64,000 nucleotides of DNA from NCBI RefSeq assembly GCF_016881005.1, contig NZ_JACOPV010000002.1, positions 124,001-188,000 on the forward strand, written 5' to 3'. The translations under genes were made by a program, and so were the position numbers. The notes beneath the pieces are model-generated. The model saw only the letters and a program-made list of their open reading frames with translations. It was not told the DNA's origin and did no database searches. Shown here piece after piece: positions 63,744 to 64,000 of this stretch; position 1 is the first letter of the stretch, and each line of letters begins with the position of its first letter. The stretch is from Pseudomonas arcuscaelestis (GTDB lineage Bacteria > Pseudomonadota > Gammaproteobacteria > Pseudomonadales > Pseudomonadaceae).

Positions 63744-64000
63744 GCATGACCCGCCGTGAGTTCGCCAAGGCCCAGGCCGCCGCCATTGCTGCGGCAGCGG
63801 CTGGCCTGCCCATCTACAGCACCGCCAGCAACCTGATCACTGAAGCCGACATGGTCACCCTGGAGTGGAACAAGGCACCCTGTCGTTTTTGCGGCACCGG
63901 CTGCAGCGTAATGGTCGCCACCCGTGACAACCGCGTGGTTGCTACCCACGGTGATGTCAAAGCCGAGGTCAACCGTGGTTTGAACTGCGTCAAAGGCTAC
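63740..64000 (+). CDS. napA: Periplasmic nitrate reductase catalytic subunit NapA (N-terminus only)
   Basis: The first 87 residues of NapA before the window ends. A twin-arginine signal ([19 protein letters not shown]) is followed by the 4Fe-4S ligands Cys48, Cys51, Cys55 (CRFCGTGC) and Cys83 (LNCVKGY), the NapA pattern. It reduces nitrate to nitrite in the periplasm using a bis-MGD molybdenum cofactor. The ATG overlaps the napD stop; an in-frame ATG two codons later (MTRREF) is an alternative start. Full-length NapA is about 830 residues, so most lies outside. Confidence 0.96.
   Translation, partial: MSMTRREFAKAQAAAIAAAAAGLPIYSTASNLITEADMVTLEWNKAPCRFCGTGCSVMVATRDNRVVATHGDVKAEVNRGLNCVKGY

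Overview
The window is high-GC bacterial chromosome and reads as Pseudomonas, most likely from the P. putida/P. fluorescens side of the genus. The evidence is the arginine-transaminase cluster in the gene order known from P. aeruginosa, the pseudomonad-style REP palindromes and interspersed repeat, the truncated vgrG copy, and the start of a periplasmic nitrate reductase operon. Almost all of it is accessory catabolism plus two cell-surface modules. I saw no rRNA, tRNA, insertion sequence or CRISPR array.

Bases 1-14,000 hold a catabolic island for a hydrophobic substrate. A leftward operon carries a DUF1302 outer-membrane protein, an Old Yellow Enzyme-type reductase and two short-chain dehydrogenases (SDRs). 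A divergent operon carries a 7-alpha-hydroxysteroid-dehydrogenase-like SDR, then after a terminator the complete lower meta-cleavage pathway (hydratase, acylating acetaldehyde dehydrogenase, aldolase). Beyond that lie an SDR, a LuxR-type regulator, an RND/MMPL exporter and a YCF48-like periplasmic protein. The set resembles steroid or other polycyclic catabolic clusters, but no ring-opening enzyme is inside the window.

Bases 14,300-20,800 hold a leftward oligopeptide/nickel-type ABC importer with a Tat-exported binding protein and a quinone-reductase-like flavoprotein, controlled from a divergent promoter shared with an Rrf2-type regulator. A vgrG stub and a small secreted protein follow.

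Bases 21,500-28,250 and 57,060-63,030 hold two versions of the same arrangement: a pertactin-like autotransporter divergently paired with a single-chain regulator that joins a BvgA-like receiver/LuxR output to a BvgS/EvgS-like PAS and degenerate kinase tail. The first copy is followed on the same strand by a CSS-motif c-di-GMP phosphodiesterase. This duplicated module is the most unusual thing here.

Bases 28,260-36,610 hold aruI and aruH (arginine transamination and 2-ketoarginine decarboxylation) with an aldehyde dehydrogenase and three CoA-dependent enzymes. Bases 36,900-46,310 hold a sulfate-ester region: an SdsA1-type alkylsulfatase with a TetR regulator, Zn- and Fe-type alcohol dehydrogenases, an MFS transporter, an AraC regulator and an arylsulfatase. 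Bases 46,700-56,000 hold etfBA, a thioesterase, two long acyl-CoA dehydrogenases, a FadB-like bifunctional enzyme and an SDR. These could oxidise the fatty acids released from alkyl sulfates. A PPK2 polyphosphate kinase follows, then the second autotransporter module and napE-napD-napA, the last cut by the window end.
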